From contig JACPXC010000028.1 of NCBI GenBank assembly GCA_016196755.1, positions 1-64,000 on the forward strand: a DNA stretch of 64,000 nt, written 5' to 3'. How positions within the stretch are numbered: position 1 is the first letter of the stretch; the number at the start of each line of letters is the position of its first letter. Of this stretch, positions 44,448 through 56,000 are shown piece by piece. Below the pieces are notes generated by a model. It worked only from the letters and a program-made list of their open reading frames with translations. It was not told where the DNA came from and ran no database searches. The position numbers were made by a program, and so were the translations under genes. The stretch is from Elusimicrobiota bacterium (GTDB lineage: Bacteria > Elusimicrobiota > Elusimicrobia > UBA1565).

Positions 44448-45232
44448 TGCGCGCGGCCCTCGACCCGTACCGCATCCCGCACCGCGGTCCGCTGTTCCAC
44501 GTCTTCTGGCCGCTGACGCGCTACATCGTCACCTGCCTCTCGGTCCTGGTCTCGGTCTTCTTCTTCGAGGTCCTCAACCGCACCGTCGTCATCGGGCGCG
44601 ACAACGTCGGCGAGGAGAAGAACACCCTGCTCCTGCCCAACCACCAGTCGATGATCGACGGGTTCCTGGTCGGCTATGCGGTCTGGTTCCCGCGCTGCCT
44701 GACCGATCCGATGCTCTTCCCGTGGCTTCCCGCCGCCTACGAGAATTTCTTCGCGCACCCGGTCATGCGCTGGCTCTCCGACAACTGGAAGTGCATCCCG
44801 GTAAAACCCGGCCGCCGCGACTTCGGGGTGATGCTGCGCATGGAGGCCTGCCTGCGCACCGGGGTCATGATCGTCTTCCCCGAGGGGACCCGCACGCGGG
44901 ACGGCCGGCTCCTGCCGCCGCGCTCGGGAATCGGCTACGTGATGCTGCGGACGGGGGCGAAGGCCGTCCCGGTCTGCATGGACGGCATGGACGCCGTCCT
45001 TCCGGTGGGACAGGCCCTGCCGCGCCTGCGCCGCACGATCTTGATCTATTACGGGAAGCCTGTCGACCTGTCGGAATTCGCGGGACTGCCGGCCACCGAG
45101 GCGGCCCAGCCGGCCATCGACAAGGTCTTCGCCGAGGTCCGGCGCCTCAAGCTGGTCTTGGAGCGCTACCGGCGCTACCGCCGGTTCCTGCTCGCCGCCA
45201 AGCCGTTCTGGTACCGGTTTTACGCCGGCTAG
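44447..45232 (+). CDS. 1-acyl-sn-glycerol-3-phosphate acyltransferase (PlsC family)
   Basis: The 261-residue protein has an N-terminal hydrophobic segment (YIVTCLSVLVSVFFFEVL), the HX4D box in LLPNHQSMIDGFLV, CIPVKPGRRDF and the FPEGTRTRDGRLLP substrate-binding box. It makes phosphatidic acid from lysophosphatidate at the inner membrane. The ATG at 44447 overlaps the pseudouridine synthase stop by one base. Its end overlaps the convergent gene at 45229 by four bases. Of the three PlsC-like proteins here this one is nearest to the standard length. Confidence 0.85.
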   Translation: MRAALDPYRIPHRGPLFHVFWPLTRYIVTCLSVLVSVFFFEVLNRTVVIGRDNVGEEKNTLLLPNHQSMIDGFLVGYAVWFPRCLTDPMLFPWLPAAYENFFAHPVMRWLSDNWKCIPVKPGRRDFGVMLRMEACLRTGVMIVFPEGTRTRDGRLLPPRSGIGYVMLRTGAKAVPVCMDGMDAVLPVGQALPRLRRTILIYYGKPVDLSEFAGLPATEAAQPAIDKVFAEVRRLKLVLERYRRYRRFLLAAKPFWYRFYAG

Positions 45233-45855
45233 GGCTGTTCCTTCCCCTTGCGCTCGTCGAGCGCGCCGCGCTGCTCCTTCCAGGCGTCCATCGACACGGC
45301 GACCAGCTCGGAGCGTTTGCGGTCCTGGTCGATCGAGTAGGACTTGATGTCCTCCATCAGGCGCCCGAAGAACTCGTCCATCTTCTCCTTCTGCGAGGCC
45401 TCGAAGGATTTGAGCATCGTGGACTGCATGCGCTCGAAATCGGCGACCGACTGGGCCTGATAGCTTGGCCCCACCGACGCCATCGTGTCGAAGAGGTTGA
45501 GCCGCTGGCGGGCGATCGAGGCCTCGAAGCGCTTGCGGTCCGCGTTGATCTCGGCGAAGAACTTCTCCCAGCGTTCGCCCATCTTGACTCCGAAGGCCTT
45601 CTGGTCGTGCCAGTTCCTCTGCACCACCGAGAGCCGCTCGCGCAGATGGTCCTCGACCAGCCCCTTGGCGTCGAGCTTCTTGGCCTTCTTGCGCGGGCGG
45701 GCGTCCTCCGCGGGCTCCTCCTCTTCGTCGGCCTCCTCGTCGGCGGCCGCCGGCTTTGCCGCGGGCCTTGCGGCGCGGCGGTAGCCCTGGGCCGCGGCCT
45801 CGGCCAGGGGCAAGAGCGCGAAAAAACCGGCTAGGGCAACGACGGTGGCTCTCAT
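45229..45855 (-). CDS. Exported helical protein of unknown function
   Basis: The 208-residue product has a signal peptide (MRATVVALAGFFALLPLAEA). A low-complexity region follows with an acidic patch (ADEEADEEEEPAED) next to a basic patch (RPRKKAKK). The rest is amphipathic helix with many charged residues, likely a coiled coil. ATG 45855 is chosen for the AAGGAG eight bases upstream. I recognise no family; periplasmic structural or chaperone-like roles are possible. Confidence 0.6.
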   Translation of the reverse strand: MRATVVALAGFFALLPLAEAAAQGYRRAARPAAKPAAADEEADEEEEPAEDARPRKKAKKLDAKGLVEDHLRERLSVVQRNWHDQKAFGVKMGERWEKFFAEINADRKRFEASIARQRLNLFDTMASVGPSYQAQSVADFERMQSTMLKSFEASQKEKMDEFFGRLMEDIKSYSIDQDRKRSELVAVSMDAWKEQRGALDERKGKEQP

Positions 45856-45924
45856 GGGACGCTCCTTAAGGGGTTCGCCTCCCGAATATAACGGGGAACG
45901 CCGCTTCACGCAAGGTCGGAAATG

Positions 45925-46923
45925 TTACGCGAAGCGCCGGAGGGTGGGTTCGTCCGGGAAAACGGCCAGGCCCCGCCGTGCGACAGCGGCGGCTTCCTCC
46001 ATCTCATCGAGCTCGGCGTGCGCCAGGGCCAGACTGCGGTAGAGGCGGGCCTCGCCGGGCGCCTCCTCGAGCGCCGCGCGGCAATGCGCGATGCTCTCGG
46101 CGAGCCGGCCGGCGCGGCGCAGGACGCGGCCGAGTTGGCCGAGCGCCCAAGGCCGGCGCGCGGGCTCGGCGCGCAGTTTCCGGCAGAGCACCTCGGCCTC
46201 GCCGAGCATCCCGAAAGAGACCATGAGCTCCATGAGACAATCGTCCCGCTCGGGCGCTCCGTCGGGAGCCGACGCCAGCGCCGCGGCCAGGTTGCGGCAG
46301 GGGACCCAAGCCGCCTCGCCTCCGAGCTCGAGCGGGGACAGGCAGCGGAAATCGTGCATCGACAGGCCCGGCGCTCCCGGAAACACGGCCCGGCGGCCGT
46401 CCGGCCCGTACGACGGGTCGGCCTCGCCGAAACGGCACAGGGTCTCCTCGGGCATGCCCACCAGCGGCTCCTCAAAGAGATGGATGTCGGGAGCCTCGTT
46501 GGGGCAGAGGCCGTCGGCCAGCGCGAAGACGTCATGGCGCTCGAGGCGGGTCGATCCTTCCTTTATAGGGTCCAGACGCAGGCCGGCGAAGCAGGGGACC
46601 AGAAGGGCCGCCCGAAACAGCTCGACGGCCGGACCATTGACCGGCTGAAGGGCAGGGCCCGCCGGCCGCCGCGCCCCCGTCGCGAAGTCCTTGGCCAGGC
46701 CGAGGTCGCTGAAGACCGGGATCCAGAGCCCGCCCAGGACGGGGTCGCGGTCGGCCCACAGCTCGAGATATTCCGGGTCGTCGCCGTCGGCCCGGATCAC
46801 GGCGACCTCGGCGCCGCGCAGCGCCTCATAGACGGCATTGCGCGGAGCCAAGGGGCTCGAGCGGGCGGCGGCGCAGAGTTCGGTCAGGCCGTTGGGCATT
46901 TCCGGCTCATTGAGACATTTCAC
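45925..46923 (-). CDS. SseB-like protein with C-terminal TPR-type repeats
   Basis: The 332-residue cytoplasmic-looking protein has an N-terminal half resembling SseB-type domains (LWIPVFSDLGLAKDF, then LQPVNGPAVELFRAALLVPC) and a C-terminal helical part with tetratricopeptide character (AWALGQLGRVLRRAGRLAES-like residues and LYRSLALAHAELDEMEEAAA). Several Cys are scattered through it. The start is a GTG at 46923 without an obvious Shine-Dalgarno; ATG codons eight and further residues downstream are alternatives. Function unknown. Confidence 0.55.
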   Translation of the reverse strand: MKCLNEPEMPNGLTELCAAARSSPLAPRNAVYEALRGAEVAVIRADGDDPEYLELWADRDPVLGGLWIPVFSDLGLAKDFATGARRPAGPALQPVNGPAVELFRAALLVPCFAGLRLDPIKEGSTRLERHDVFALADGLCPNEAPDIHLFEEPLVGMPEETLCRFGEADPSYGPDGRRAVFPGAPGLSMHDFRCLSPLELGGEAAWVPCRNLAAALASAPDGAPERDDCLMELMVSFGMLGEAEVLCRKLRAEPARRPWALGQLGRVLRRAGRLAESIAHCRAALEEAPGEARLYRSLALAHAELDEMEEAAAVARRGLAVFPDEPTLRRFA

Positions 46924-46943
46924 GCCGTCCCCGTCAACGACTG

Positions 46944-46969
46944 CGGTGTCTCTTTAAAGCCTGACACCG
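46944..46969. repeat. Short inverted repeat CGGTGTC...GACACCG
   Basis: CGGTGTC (46944-46950) and GACACCG (46963-46969) flank TCTTTAAAGCCT, which itself holds the palindrome CTTTAAAG. The word CTGACACCG also occurs at 1302-1310. It could be a small intergenic palindrome or a regulator site before the giant gene. Confidence 0.4.
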
Positions 46970-47088
46970 ACTAAAGGACCCGGACCCATGTTGTTCGTAG
47001 GGCCCACGAGAGCCTGGGCCATATGATTGGGCAATCTCTCCCCGTTGGGCTCAACAACCTCGGCTCTGATTTGGCGACACTCTGACCA

Positions 47089-50000
47089 ATGATCAAGCGC
47101 GCTATCTCCTCGGTCCTGGCTTTGACGTTGGTCGCGTCGGCGCCGGGAACGGGCAGTTATCAGGCGTTCGCCCAGGTGGTCGGCCGCGGCTCGAACGCCG
47201 GTTCCTCGGCGCGCGTCGCCCCGGGCGGCATGGGCGCCGCGGCCCCGCTGGCTCCGGCCGGCACGCTCCCGCTCTCGCGCCCGTCGTTATCCTTGACCCT
47301 TCCCGCCCCGAGCGCGGCGACGCCCGTACCCGCGGCCGCCGACCGAGCGCTACCGCGAGGAAGTGCCGCCTCCGAGGTCATGGGAGCGGCGGCGCCGACA
47401 GCATCAGCCATGGCCCAGCCGACCGCCGACGTCACGCCGTCCGCCGTCGCCCCCGCCGCCGTCGCCGCGCCAAGGCCCACCGCCTCCGAGGTCATGGGAG
47501 CGGCGGCCCATACGCGCGCCGCCGTCGGCCAAGCCGTCGGCCGGATGTCGGTCGACGCCGCGCCTTTCGCCGCGGCGGCCCGTCAAGGCACGCCGACCCA
47601 GGCCCACTCGGCCGGCGCCGCCCTCGAGCGCATCCTTTCCGGCCGTTCCCGCGCCGCCTCCGACGACTCCCTCATCCCCACCGCCCGCGCCCTGCCGCCG
47701 ACGCGCGGGACGCTGGTCGCTATCTCGGGGCTCTCGGCCCCCACGCGGACCCCTTCTCTCGTCGCCCCGTCCGCCCCCGTCGCCGGCAAGCCGAGTGTGC
47801 TCTCGCACGGCTTGAAGCGCTCGTACGACATCTCGCGCCGGACGCTGTCCCGCCTAGTCTTCGGCGTCGCTCTTTTCGCGTTCACCCTAGGCGCCCCGGC
47901 CGGCCTCGGCATGGGCCAGGACATGACGGCCTTCCGCGCGGCCCAGATCGTCCACCATGTCGTGCCGATACAGAAGGGCGAGGCCGCGGCCCCCGTGCCG
48001 GTCCAGGCGGCCGCCCAGCAGGCCCCCGTCGAGGTCACGGTAGCGGTCCCCGCCCAAGGCGAGACGACGATCGGCGGCGGCTTCGTCCTGCGCGTCACCG
48101 TCCGCAACGTCTCGGACGTTCCCGTCGAGGTGCCCTCAGTCCGGGCCGCGCTCGAGGAGGCCCTGCCGTTCACGCTCGAGCTCGCGGGACAGGATGACGG
48201 ACGCGGGCTGACGCTGGCTCCCGGAGAGAGCCGGACCCTGGAATTCACGGTCTTGGTCTGGGACTCGGGAAAACTCGTCCTGGAGGGCGCCGTCCTGGCC
48301 TTCCCGACCGCCGACCCCGACAAGCCCCTCCTGGCCCAGATCCCCCCGGCTTCCTTCGACGTGGCCTCGGTCCTCACCCCGGACTGGAAGGAGAAGGGCT
48401 TCAAGGACCTGGCCGAACTGCGCCGCGGCCAGACGCCCTCGCTCTACTGGCTCCTGGCCCTGCCCGCCGCCTTGCTCGCGCTGCTAGGCGCGGAGAGGCT
48501 CCTTTCCGGCCGCCGCAACCGCCGCGAGCCCCAGGTCAACAACGCACCGGCGCTCGACGCCGCCCGCAAACGCCTCGAACGGCTCGAGAAGGGCCGGTCT
48601 CCCGACGACATGCCGCCCAGCCAGTTCTACGGCGAGACCGTCACCCTGCTCGACCGCCTGCTCGTCGACCTGCGCGGCCTGCCGCGCCGGGAGCGCTCGG
48701 CGGCCCAGCTGCTCAAGGACGCCGCGCCCCACTACACGAGCGGCCAGCTCTACGTGGCCCGGTCCGCGCTCAACGACGCGCAGGCCGCGCTCTACGGCAA
48801 AGACGGCGTCGACATCCAAAAGCGCCGCCGCCAGATCCTCATCAACCTCCGAACTCTCATCGACGACCTGGGGAAGGCTCCCGAGGCGCGCTCCGACGTC
48901 TCCGGGCTCGCCGGCTTCGCGGCGATGCTGGGCGGCGTGTCGGTCTCGCTGGCCAACCCGTGGGCGCTCATCCTCCTCGTCCCGATCGCCTGGTGGCTCT
49001 TCCACCAGTGGCGCACGGCCAAGACCGAGGGCTGGGCCACGACCGCCCCCCAGCCCGACCAGCCCGGCTGGCGCGTTCGCCTGCGCTGGCTGCCGTCCTG
49101 GCTGCGGGGCGCCGCCATCGCCCTGACCTTCCTTGCCCTGCTCGGGCCCGCGGTAGGCGTCAAGCGCGCCGAGAAGTACACCCCCTCGACCGATACGATG
49201 GTGGTCAGCGACGTCTCCGGCTCGATGAGCGGCGAGCGCCTCGACGGCCTCAAGCGCGCGGTCAAGGACTACCTCATCGAACAGCGCCGCGGCTTCCAGA
49301 ACCGCGTAGGGCTGGTCACCTTCTCGGACGAGCCCTACCTGGCGGTCAGTCTGACCCAGGAATACGACGCCCTCATCTCGCGCGTCAAGGAAGTCCAGAC
49401 CGAGGGGTCGACGGCCGTCGGCAAGGCCATGATGTCGGGAATAAGCCACTTCCTCGAGCTCAACATCATGCAGATGGACGCCCAGGACCCGCACGTGGCC
49501 GAGATGCGCAAGCACGTGCTCGCCGAGGATCTGGCCGGCGCCCTCCAGTACGCCAAGGGCCAGCCCGGCCTCCTCGACAAGGTGCTCCAGCCCGACCACG
49601 TCAAGATCCTCATCGTGTTCACCGACGGCGAGTCCAACACCGGTATCCCGCCCGTCGACGCCGCCAAGATCGCCAAGCAGCTCGGCATCCGGGTCTACAC
49701 CGTCGGCATCCAGATCGGCTCGGGCGAAGCCGCCTTGAAGGAGGTGGCCAAGCTCACCGGCGGCCTCTACTTCCGCGCCGAGGACGCCGACGGGATGCGC
49801 AACGCCCTGCTCGACATCGCGCGCCTCGAGAAGTCTCCGGTCCTCGTGCGCTCCACGGTCGACGTCCAGGACTACACCCGGATCCTCGCCCTCCTGGCCC
49901 TGCTCTCGATCAGCCTCGAGTTCGGCCTCAAGGTCCGGCTGCGCAGTCTGCCGGCCTTCATCCTGGCCGGCATGATCGGCCTCCAGGGCGCCGAGCTCCC

Positions 50001-53000
50001 CGGTCCGACCCCCGCCGCGCCCGCCGTCGCGCAGCCGCAGGCGAGCTCCTCCCTCATCGAGCGGCTTCCGCTGTCCGGCGTCCCGCAGGAACTGGCCGAG
50101 GGCAACGCCCTCTACCTCTCGGGCCGCTACAGCGACGCGGTCAAGCGCTACGCCCTGGCCCTCGAGCGCCACCCCGACGTGGCCGAGATATACTTCAACC
50201 TCGGCAACGCCTACCTCCGCCTGGGCGACGTCGAGCGCGCGGCCCAGGCCTACGGGAAGTTCCTCGAGCTCAACACGGACCCCAAGGCGGCTTCCGAGGC
50301 GGTCTACAACCTCGGCAACGGCGCCTTGATGAAGCAGGACGCCGAGAAAGCCATCGAACTCTACCGCGAGGCCCTGCGCAAGGACCCCGCGAACTTCTCG
50401 GCCAAGTGGAACCTCGAGTCGCTGATGCGCCTCATGGAGGAGCAGCAGCAGCAGCAGCAGGGCCAGGACGGCAAGCCGCAGAAACAGAAGGGCAAGAAAG
50501 GCCAGAAGCAGAAGGGCCAGCAGCAGGGCCAGCAAGGCCAGCAGGGCCAGCAGGGCGACCAAGAAGGCGAAGAGGGCGACCAGGAAGGCGAGCCGGGCGA
50601 CAAGCCGGGGCAGGGCAAGCCCGGCGATAAGCCTGGAAAGGGAAAGCCGGGAGACCCCAAGGACGGCAAGCCCTCCGCCGAAGAGCGCGAGAAAGGCGCC
50701 GAGGGCCTCATCGAGGAGCAGGGCGCCGCCGAGGAAGGCGCCAAGGAAGGCCAGCGCGGCGCGGTTCCGAAGAAGGGCTCGAGCGTCTGGGGCTTCGCCC
50801 CGCTGCTCGGCTTCATGGGCCTGGGCGGCGCCACCGCAGGCTTCGCGGCGCCGCTCTGGCTTGGCATCGCCCTGGTCGCCGTCCCTCTCGTGGCCGCCTT
50901 CGCGCTCTGGGCCGTCCGCAAAGGCATCGAGTCCGCCCAAGCCCTGGCGCCGCGCCAGGCGCCCAAGGACCTCAGGAGCTGGGAAGGCAGCCAGCGCTTC
51001 TGGACCAAGTTCACCCTCGCCGTCTCCGCCGTGCTCGGCCTGGCTCTGGCCGCCGGCGACCCGGTCTTCGGCACCCGCGACCTGCGCCTCAACTTCGGCG
51101 GCAAGGACGCCATCGTCGTCGCCGACGTGTCGCCCTCGACGCTCTACGCCGAGGACGCGCGCGCCGCCCGGATGGAGGGCGAGTTGGCCGAGTTCGCCGC
51201 GCGCATGGAGGGCACCGACCGCCTCGGCCTGGTAGTCTTCGCCGGCAAGCCGCGCACCGCCTCCCCGCTCTCCGCGGACTACGGAACCTTCGAGTTCAAG
51301 GTCAGCCGCCTCGAGCGCGAGGCCCGCGGCCTGCCGTCGGGCTCGGACCTGGCCAGCGGCATCGAGCAGGCCGCCAAGAACTTCAAGGACGCCAAGAAGG
51401 TCGGCGACAGACAGCGAATCCTGATCGTCATCTCCGACGGCGACATATTCGGCGCCGACCTGACCAAGGCCATCGAGGCGGCCCGCAAGGCGGGCGTGAC
51501 GATCTACGCCATCGGGATCGGCGACCCCGCGGGTTCGAAGATCGGGGTCCCCAACGCCGACGGCACCAAGACCTACATCATCGACGAGAAGACCGGCCAG
51601 CCGGCCGTCACGCGGCTCTATGAGGCGCCCCTCATCGAGTTGGCGCAAGCCACAGGCGGGTCCTACTTCAAGGCCTCCGAGAAGGCCTCGCTGAACGCGA
51701 TCATGAGCCAGGTCGCGGCGCTCTCCAAGGGCGGCGAGGCGGATACCATCAAGACCCCGCGCCCGGTCTCCTACCTCTTCCTCACCCCGGCGCTCATGTT
51801 CCTCCTGCTCGAAGCCTTCCTGCCGGGGATGTCCCTGCTGCGGTCCAGCCGCAGGTCCAAGCCCAAGCCCGAGGCCGGCGCGACCACGAAGCTCCACGGC
51901 GCCGTATGGCTCGGCCTGCTGGCGATCCCGCTCGGCGCCTGGCCGCAGATCCTTCCCTTCGCGGCGCTGACCGCGCTCATGGGCGGGCTCCTGCTCTACG
52001 ACGCGGCGACGCGCGGCGGCCTGACCCGGAAGGCCATGGCCTGGATGTACCGCAACGCCCCCGCCTCCGGCCTCGAGAAGGACCTCTTCGCACTCTTCGA
52101 CGCCCCGGGCGACGGCCGCGAGCGCTGGCGCCGGGGAGACCACGCGAAGGTGAGCGCCTTCGTCGACTCGTGGCGCGCCCTCGACGCCGACGCGCGCGTG
52201 AGGCTGGCGCGCGAAGCGGCGGAGGACGCCGTCCTGTGGCGCGAGAAGCTGGTCGCGGCCCTGCTCGCCGAGGCCGCCTGGCCGTCGAGCCGCGGCGGCG
52301 GCGACGTCGCCGAGGTCCTCCTGGCCGAGCTCGCCAAGGCCCGGCGCTCGAGCCTCCTGCCCCTCGAGCCCGTCGTGACGGCCGTGCTGTCGCGGCGCGC
52401 GGAACTGCCTTGGCTCGACCACCCGACGGTCTTGCGCCCGCTGACCCGCCTGGCCGCCGCCGCGCTCGACGCCGGCAAGCCCGCGTCGCGCGCCCTGCTC
52501 GAGTCGCTGGCGGGCGAGGCCGACGAGGCCGTCTCGTTCACCGCCCGCGAGGCCTTGCCCGCCGCCGCGCCGGACAAGCCCACCCCTCTCCGCCGCGCCT
52601 TCACCGCCGTCGCGGCCGTGTTCCTCGCCGCGATGCTGGCGCTGACCGGCGTGGCCGGCTGGAAGACCTCGGAGTACGGCCAGGCCCAGAAGGCCGCCGC
52701 GGCCTCGGCCCTGCAGATCTTCTACGCCGAGGACATGTTCGTGTTCACCGACTCGTACATGGACTCGCGCATCCCCGACGACGTCCTGCCCGTGCTCAAG
52801 GACTGGCACCGCAGCGGCCGGACCGCGGCCAGGGACCTGGCCCGGGCCGTCGAGGTCCTGCGCTCCTCGCCCGACCCCAAGGCCGACAACATCCTCGAGA
52901 CCCTCTTCAAGCGTTTCGACTACCTCGCCTTCGACGACGCCTCCGAGTCGCTGCTCCTTCGCACCCTCATCGAGCGCGACAACGAGGCGGTCTGGCATTT

Positions 53001-56000
53001 CCTCGACGAGTACATGGCCGCCAACGCCCAGAACCCCCAGGCCGCCGCCCGCCTCATCAAGATGATCCGGATGGCCTCCGAGATCGGCTCCGAGGTCGTG
53101 TTCCAGAACGGCTTCCATTTCCTCAAGAGCCCCAACCCCCAGGTGCGCGGCGAGGCCGCCAACGCCATCCGGGCCTCCCTGACCTCGCCGGAGAAGATCG
53201 ACCAGCTGGCCGCCCGCCTCGGCGCCGTCGCCAAAAAGCACGCAAACGACCCGGTCCTCAACATGTGGGTGGCGTTCTTCGCCTTGGACCGCCTCGGCGC
53301 CCCCGACGCCAACACGATCGACATCGGCACGATGGACAACCTGCTCAGCACGGCCCTGGCCAACGCCGTCAAGGGCGACGCCGCGCGCGCCGCCTTGATG
53401 GCCCAGGTCAAGCCCGGTGAGGAAGCCGAGAAGCTGCCGCCGCCCGCCCTGGCCCAGGCCCTCGGTCTCATGGAGCAGTCCTTGGACCGCGCCGCCGGCA
53501 ACGGCGTCAACATGGCTCCGCTGAGCCTCGTCGTGCGCCGCCAGGCCGACCTGACGGCGATGGCCGTCGTCATGGAAGGAGTCGAGGCCTTCCCGGGCCT
53601 CAAGGAGCGCCTGCAGGCCGACGGTATCGTTCTCCAAGACCCGCCGGAACAGGACCACGACGACAACCACGACGACTATCATGACGGATACGACGGCGGC
53701 TACAACGACCCCAACGCCATCTATCGGCAGACCTACACCGTGGCCGAGCTCAAGACCCTCGCCGATGCCATCATCGAGACGCGCGACGCCGCGGGCCCCT
53801 CGATCACCCCGAAGCAGCGCGAGTTCGCCGACCGCGCCTTGCGGACCCTGGAGGCCGCGGCCTCCGCGGGCGCGAAGGCCGGGATGCCGGCCGCCGGCGT
53901 CCAGGGCGACCCTGTCGCGGTCGACGCCCTCCCGATCCTGACCGAAGGGACCCAGAAGCTCCCCGGCTCGGCTTTCCTCGCCGAACTGCGCGCGGCGGGG
54001 CTGGCCCCCGACGCCCGCGTCGGCAACGACAGGGACCGCGCCTACTACCAGACCTACGACGCGGAGTCGCTGCTCAAGGTCCGCGCCCTGATGCTCGAGC
54101 TGCTCAACCGCGGCTCGGTCACGGAGAACGGTAAGTCCTCGCCGCTGTCCTGGGACAACAAGGTCTTCCTGGCCGACGCCGTCAACCGCGTGGAGTCAGT
54201 CATCAAAAAGCACTTCCCCGAGGCCGGCGCGCAGTTCAAAGGCGAGGCCAGCGACGCGCCGCTGGCCGAGTTCGCCGCCGCCGCCAAGGCCAAGGACGCC
54301 GCCGCCGCGGCGCGCGCCCTGGCCGCCTTGGACCCGGTCTACGACTCGGCCGCGGTCAAGGACGTGGTGCTCGCCCGCTTCAAAGCCGTCGCGGCGGGCA
54401 TCGTCGACGACGCCGTGCGGACCGAGGCCCTGTCCTTCTGGCTCGACCGCCTGGCCGCCGCCGACGGGGCGAAGCTCGACCGGCAGGGCATCCTGCAGGT
54501 GCTGGCCCTGCTGGCGCCGGATAAGATGGCGGCCGGCGCCGATCTGAAGGGCTACGACGTCCTGACCCAGGTACTCACGTCGGCCCGCGCCAACGGCCCC
54601 CTGGCCCCCGCCCTGGCCGAGTTCGCCCAGCGCCAGGTGACCTCGGGCGCCGCACGGCTCCTGAAGGCCGAGAAGGACGCGCTCTCCGCCATCGAGTACG
54701 CGGCGCTGCTGAAGCTGGCGCGCTCCGGGCACCTCCTCATCGAGGATGCCAAGCTCCGCGAGTTGGTCAAGCCGGCCCATCTGCGCGCCCTGCGCGACGC
54801 TATGGCCAAGTACCAGGCCTCGCCGGCCTGGACCCAAGCCACGGTGGAGCGGCTCATCGCCGCCGCTCAGGCAGCCGGCCTTTCCGACGGCGGCTCCACG
54901 GCGGAGCTCGCCGCCGACGACCTCAACGAGACGCTGCGCAAGGGCTATGCGCCTTTCGCGGGCTCGACCTGGTACGAGTTCCTGCGCCGCGAGGGCCTGG
55001 CCCCCGGCGGCGCCGGCACGAACTGGGAGCGCGCGATGGCCGGCAGCTACAGCGCCGAGGACCTGCGCCGGCTCCACGAGCTCATGACGAAGCTGCTCGC
55101 CTCCGGCAAGACCTGGGACAATAACTTCGCGCCCAAGGACATGAGCGCGGCCGAGGCGCGGTTCTTGACCGACGCCCTCGAAGCCGTCGACGCCGTGCTC
55201 CAGAAGCATTACCCGGGCCAGGTCTTTCTGCCGCCTCCGTTCGGCCGCCTGGTCGCCGAAGCCGCCGCCGGCGACGCCGCCGCGCGGGCCGCCGTCTCGG
55301 CGCGCGTGGCCGCCTCCGGCTCTTCGGCCGAGGTCCTGACCCTCCTCGACGTCGCCTCCGAGCGCGGCGCGGACTCGGTCTCGGCGCAGAAGCTCGTCAT
55401 GACACTGCTCACCGAGGCCCTTGCCGGGAAGAACGGGCAGGAGATCTTCGACAACGACGAGGTCCTCAAGGTCATCGAGCGCGTGGCTGAGCGCCTCGGC
55501 TCCGAGGAGCCCCAGGCTTGGAAGGTCCTGGCCGACGCCTCGCGGACGGCCGCCACCCCGCTCATCGGCCGCCTGACCCTGGAGGCCGTCAACGAACGCG
55601 TCAACCGCATGGTCCACGCGCTCACCAAGGACAAGGGCACTCGAGACAATCTGGCGAAGGCCGGCTTGGTCATCAAGCGGACGAACTGGTCCTACGAGGT
55701 CCGCGACGAGTTCTCGCAGCGCCACCTCCGCGCCCTGCAGGCCGAACTAGCACAGCTGGCCGGGCGCACCGATCTCGACAAGGAGGCCGCCGCGGCGGCG
55801 GACCGGGGCTCCAAGGCCCTGCCGTCGCTCATCGAGGCCGGCTTCCAGACCGGGATGCCGGTCGGCGACTCGCCGGCCGAGCGCGCCGGCGAGAAGATCG
55901 CCGACATCGTGCAATCCGGCCACATGCTCTTTCCAGGCTCCCGGTTCGTCCAGGAGCTGCGCTCGGCCAAGCTGCTGCCTCCCTCCAAGACGAATGCGGT

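Noticed and set aside
48484-53682. A 1,732-codon open frame antisense to the giant Bat gene
   Set aside because: It is a by-product of strong GC3 bias on the plus strand; its translation is Gly/Arg/Val/Leu-rich low complexity with no domain, and the plus strand encodes recognisable domains throughout.
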